Assembly: GCA_021781185.1 (NCBI GenBank)
Contig: JAJXXI010000060.1
Coordinates: forward strand, 1-5,358
DNA length: 5,358 bases
Reading direction: 5' to 3'
Source of the DNA: a bacterium
GTDB lineage: Bacteria; Verrucomicrobiota; Verrucomicrobiia; Limisphaerales; UBA11358
The notes under the pieces are model-generated. The model had not been told where the DNA came from, searched no databases, and worked only from the letters and a program-made list of their open reading frames with translations. How positions within the stretch are numbered: position 1 is the stretch's first letter; every line of letters starts with the position of its first letter. Shown here piece by piece: positions 4,900-5,358 of the stretch. The position numbers were made by a program, and so were the translations under genes.

Positions 4900-5358
4900 T
4901 CTCCACCGATTCCTCTTGCGCCAGCTTCCGGTAAATGCGGGTGCGATGCACGCCGAGCATCCGCGCGGCATTGGCAATGTTTCCGTCCGCCTCCTGCAAC
5001 GCACGCTGGATGAGGATGTCCTCCGCCTCGGCTAGGTTCACCGGCAGGCTCGCGACAAAATCCACCTTGGCACTTTGCCGCCCCGGCGCGACGGCGGTCG
5101 CGGCTTCGGGCAGCAGGTGCAGGTGCTGCGTTTCAATCGTTTTCGTGCCGCTGTCAATCAGCGCGCGTTCGATGATGTTTTTCAATTCGCGCACATTGCC
5201 GGGAAATGCATAGCGTTGCAGCACCGCCAGGGCTTCGCGGCTGATGGGCGGGGCCGGCTTGATGCCCATTTCCGCCGCGAACATCTGCAAGAAGTGCGTG
5301 ACGAGCAGCGGCACATCCGCCAGCCGTTCCCGCAGCGGCGGCGTGGCCACGGGATAAC
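4892..5358 (-). CDS. NtrC-family sigma-54-dependent transcriptional activator, N-terminal part beyond window
   Basis: Last 154 residues of a bacterial enhancer-binding protein; the frame is open to the right edge, so the receiver/sensor domain and most of the AAA+ domain are outside. Visible, counted from the edge: TPPLRERLADVPLL (5-18), the end of the AAA+ core with the conserved PPLRER-x2-D-[IV]-PLL motif; YAFPGNVRELKNIIERA (49-65), the sensor II region that contacts nucleotide; a linker at about 75-107; and a Fis-type helix-turn-helix, LAEAEDILIQRALQEADGNI then ANAARMLGVHRTRIYRKL (108-145). The role is ATP-driven opening of sigma-54 promoters. A near-consensus sigma-54 promoter lies downstream on the same strand, about 0.8 kb from the stop, in front of the porin-importer operon, so that operon is the likely target. 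The tail SVEKE may have been supplied by the inserted segment; an alternative end, PANGE, survives at 4201. The start and signal input are unknown. Confidence 0.95.
   Translation of the reverse strand, partial: YPVATPPLRERLADVPLLVTHFLQMFAAEMGIKPAPPISREALAVLQRYAFPGNVRELKNIIERALIDSGTKTIETQHLHLLPEAATAVAPGRQSAKVDFVASLPVNLAEAEDILIQRALQEADGNIANAARMLGVHRTRIYRKLAQEESVEKE
4917..4978 (+). repeat. 62-bp direct repeat, copy 2 (inside the regulator gene)
   Basis: Partner of 4226-4287. Here it lies within the regulator's HTH coding sequence. On the right (4979 onward) the regulator gene continues normally, whereas copy 1 changes to unrelated AT-rich DNA at 4288. Confidence 0.95.

Larger units (their letters stand above)
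4288..4916. mobile_element. Possible small integrated element or inserted segment between the direct repeats
   Basis: The 629 bp between the two identical cores contain one plus-strand lipoprotein gene and the alternative tail of the regulator (SVEKE, stop at 4894-4892). Base composition differs from the surroundings: 28 of 60 bases are G or C at 4501-4560, against 35 of 60 at 3601-3660 and 43 of 60 at 5041-5100. Identical cores flanking foreign-looking DNA, with the target gene given a new 3' end, resemble integration by site-specific recombination into a gene end (compare e14 in icd). No recombinase, transposase or terminal inverted repeats are visible. Simple segmental duplication is the alternative. 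Confidence 0.35.

Overview
The window looks like chromosomal DNA of a Verrucomicrobiota bacterium, most likely near Pedosphaera/Limisphaerales. The evidence is modest: moderately GC-rich genes, mixed use of Shine-Dalgarno sites, an envelope with an outer-membrane barrel, and a small secreted protein carrying the 'CVNNLKQIG…FRIW' and 'LVCPQDKSRKAATNWASL' blocks typical of the pseudopilin-like families expanded in that group. This placement rests on recalled family resemblance, not on a search.

Most of the window (1-4087) is one minus-strand uptake operon. In transcription order it holds a putative outer-membrane beta-barrel porin (4021-3017), a BMP/PnrA-type periplasmic binding protein (2950-1838), and two inner-membrane permeases of the nucleoside ABC-importer type (1831-656, then 659 to the window edge). 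The last two overlap by ATGA. The ATPase is not in the canonical slot between binding protein and permeases, so it must lie beyond the left edge or elsewhere. The likely cargo is a purine or other nucleoside, inferred from the family.

Upstream of the porin is a compact control region. A near-consensus sigma-54 (-24/-12) promoter, TGGCACGCCCCTCGCT, lies at 4087-4072 and predicts a start near 4061. A perfect 7-bp hairpin (4059-4041) would then begin at about +3 of the mRNA. A cluster of GGAAC/GTTCC half-sites at 4165-4196 sits at the distance expected for an enhancer-binding activator. The nearest regulator is exactly of that class: the C-terminal part of an NtrC-family sigma-54 activator (4892 to the right edge, minus strand).

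Between regulator and operon is a disturbed stretch. The last 62 bp of the regulator's helix-turn-helix coding sequence recur exactly at 4226-4287 as a headless fragment with a different five-residue tail and its own stop codon. Between the two copies lies a less GC-rich segment with one plus-strand gene, a small lipoprotein with a pseudopilin-like body. Identical cores with alternative gene tails resemble a small element integrated into the 3' end of the regulator gene, which then received a replacement tail. No recombinase is visible, so this is a hypothesis. No RNA genes or CRISPR arrays were recognised.
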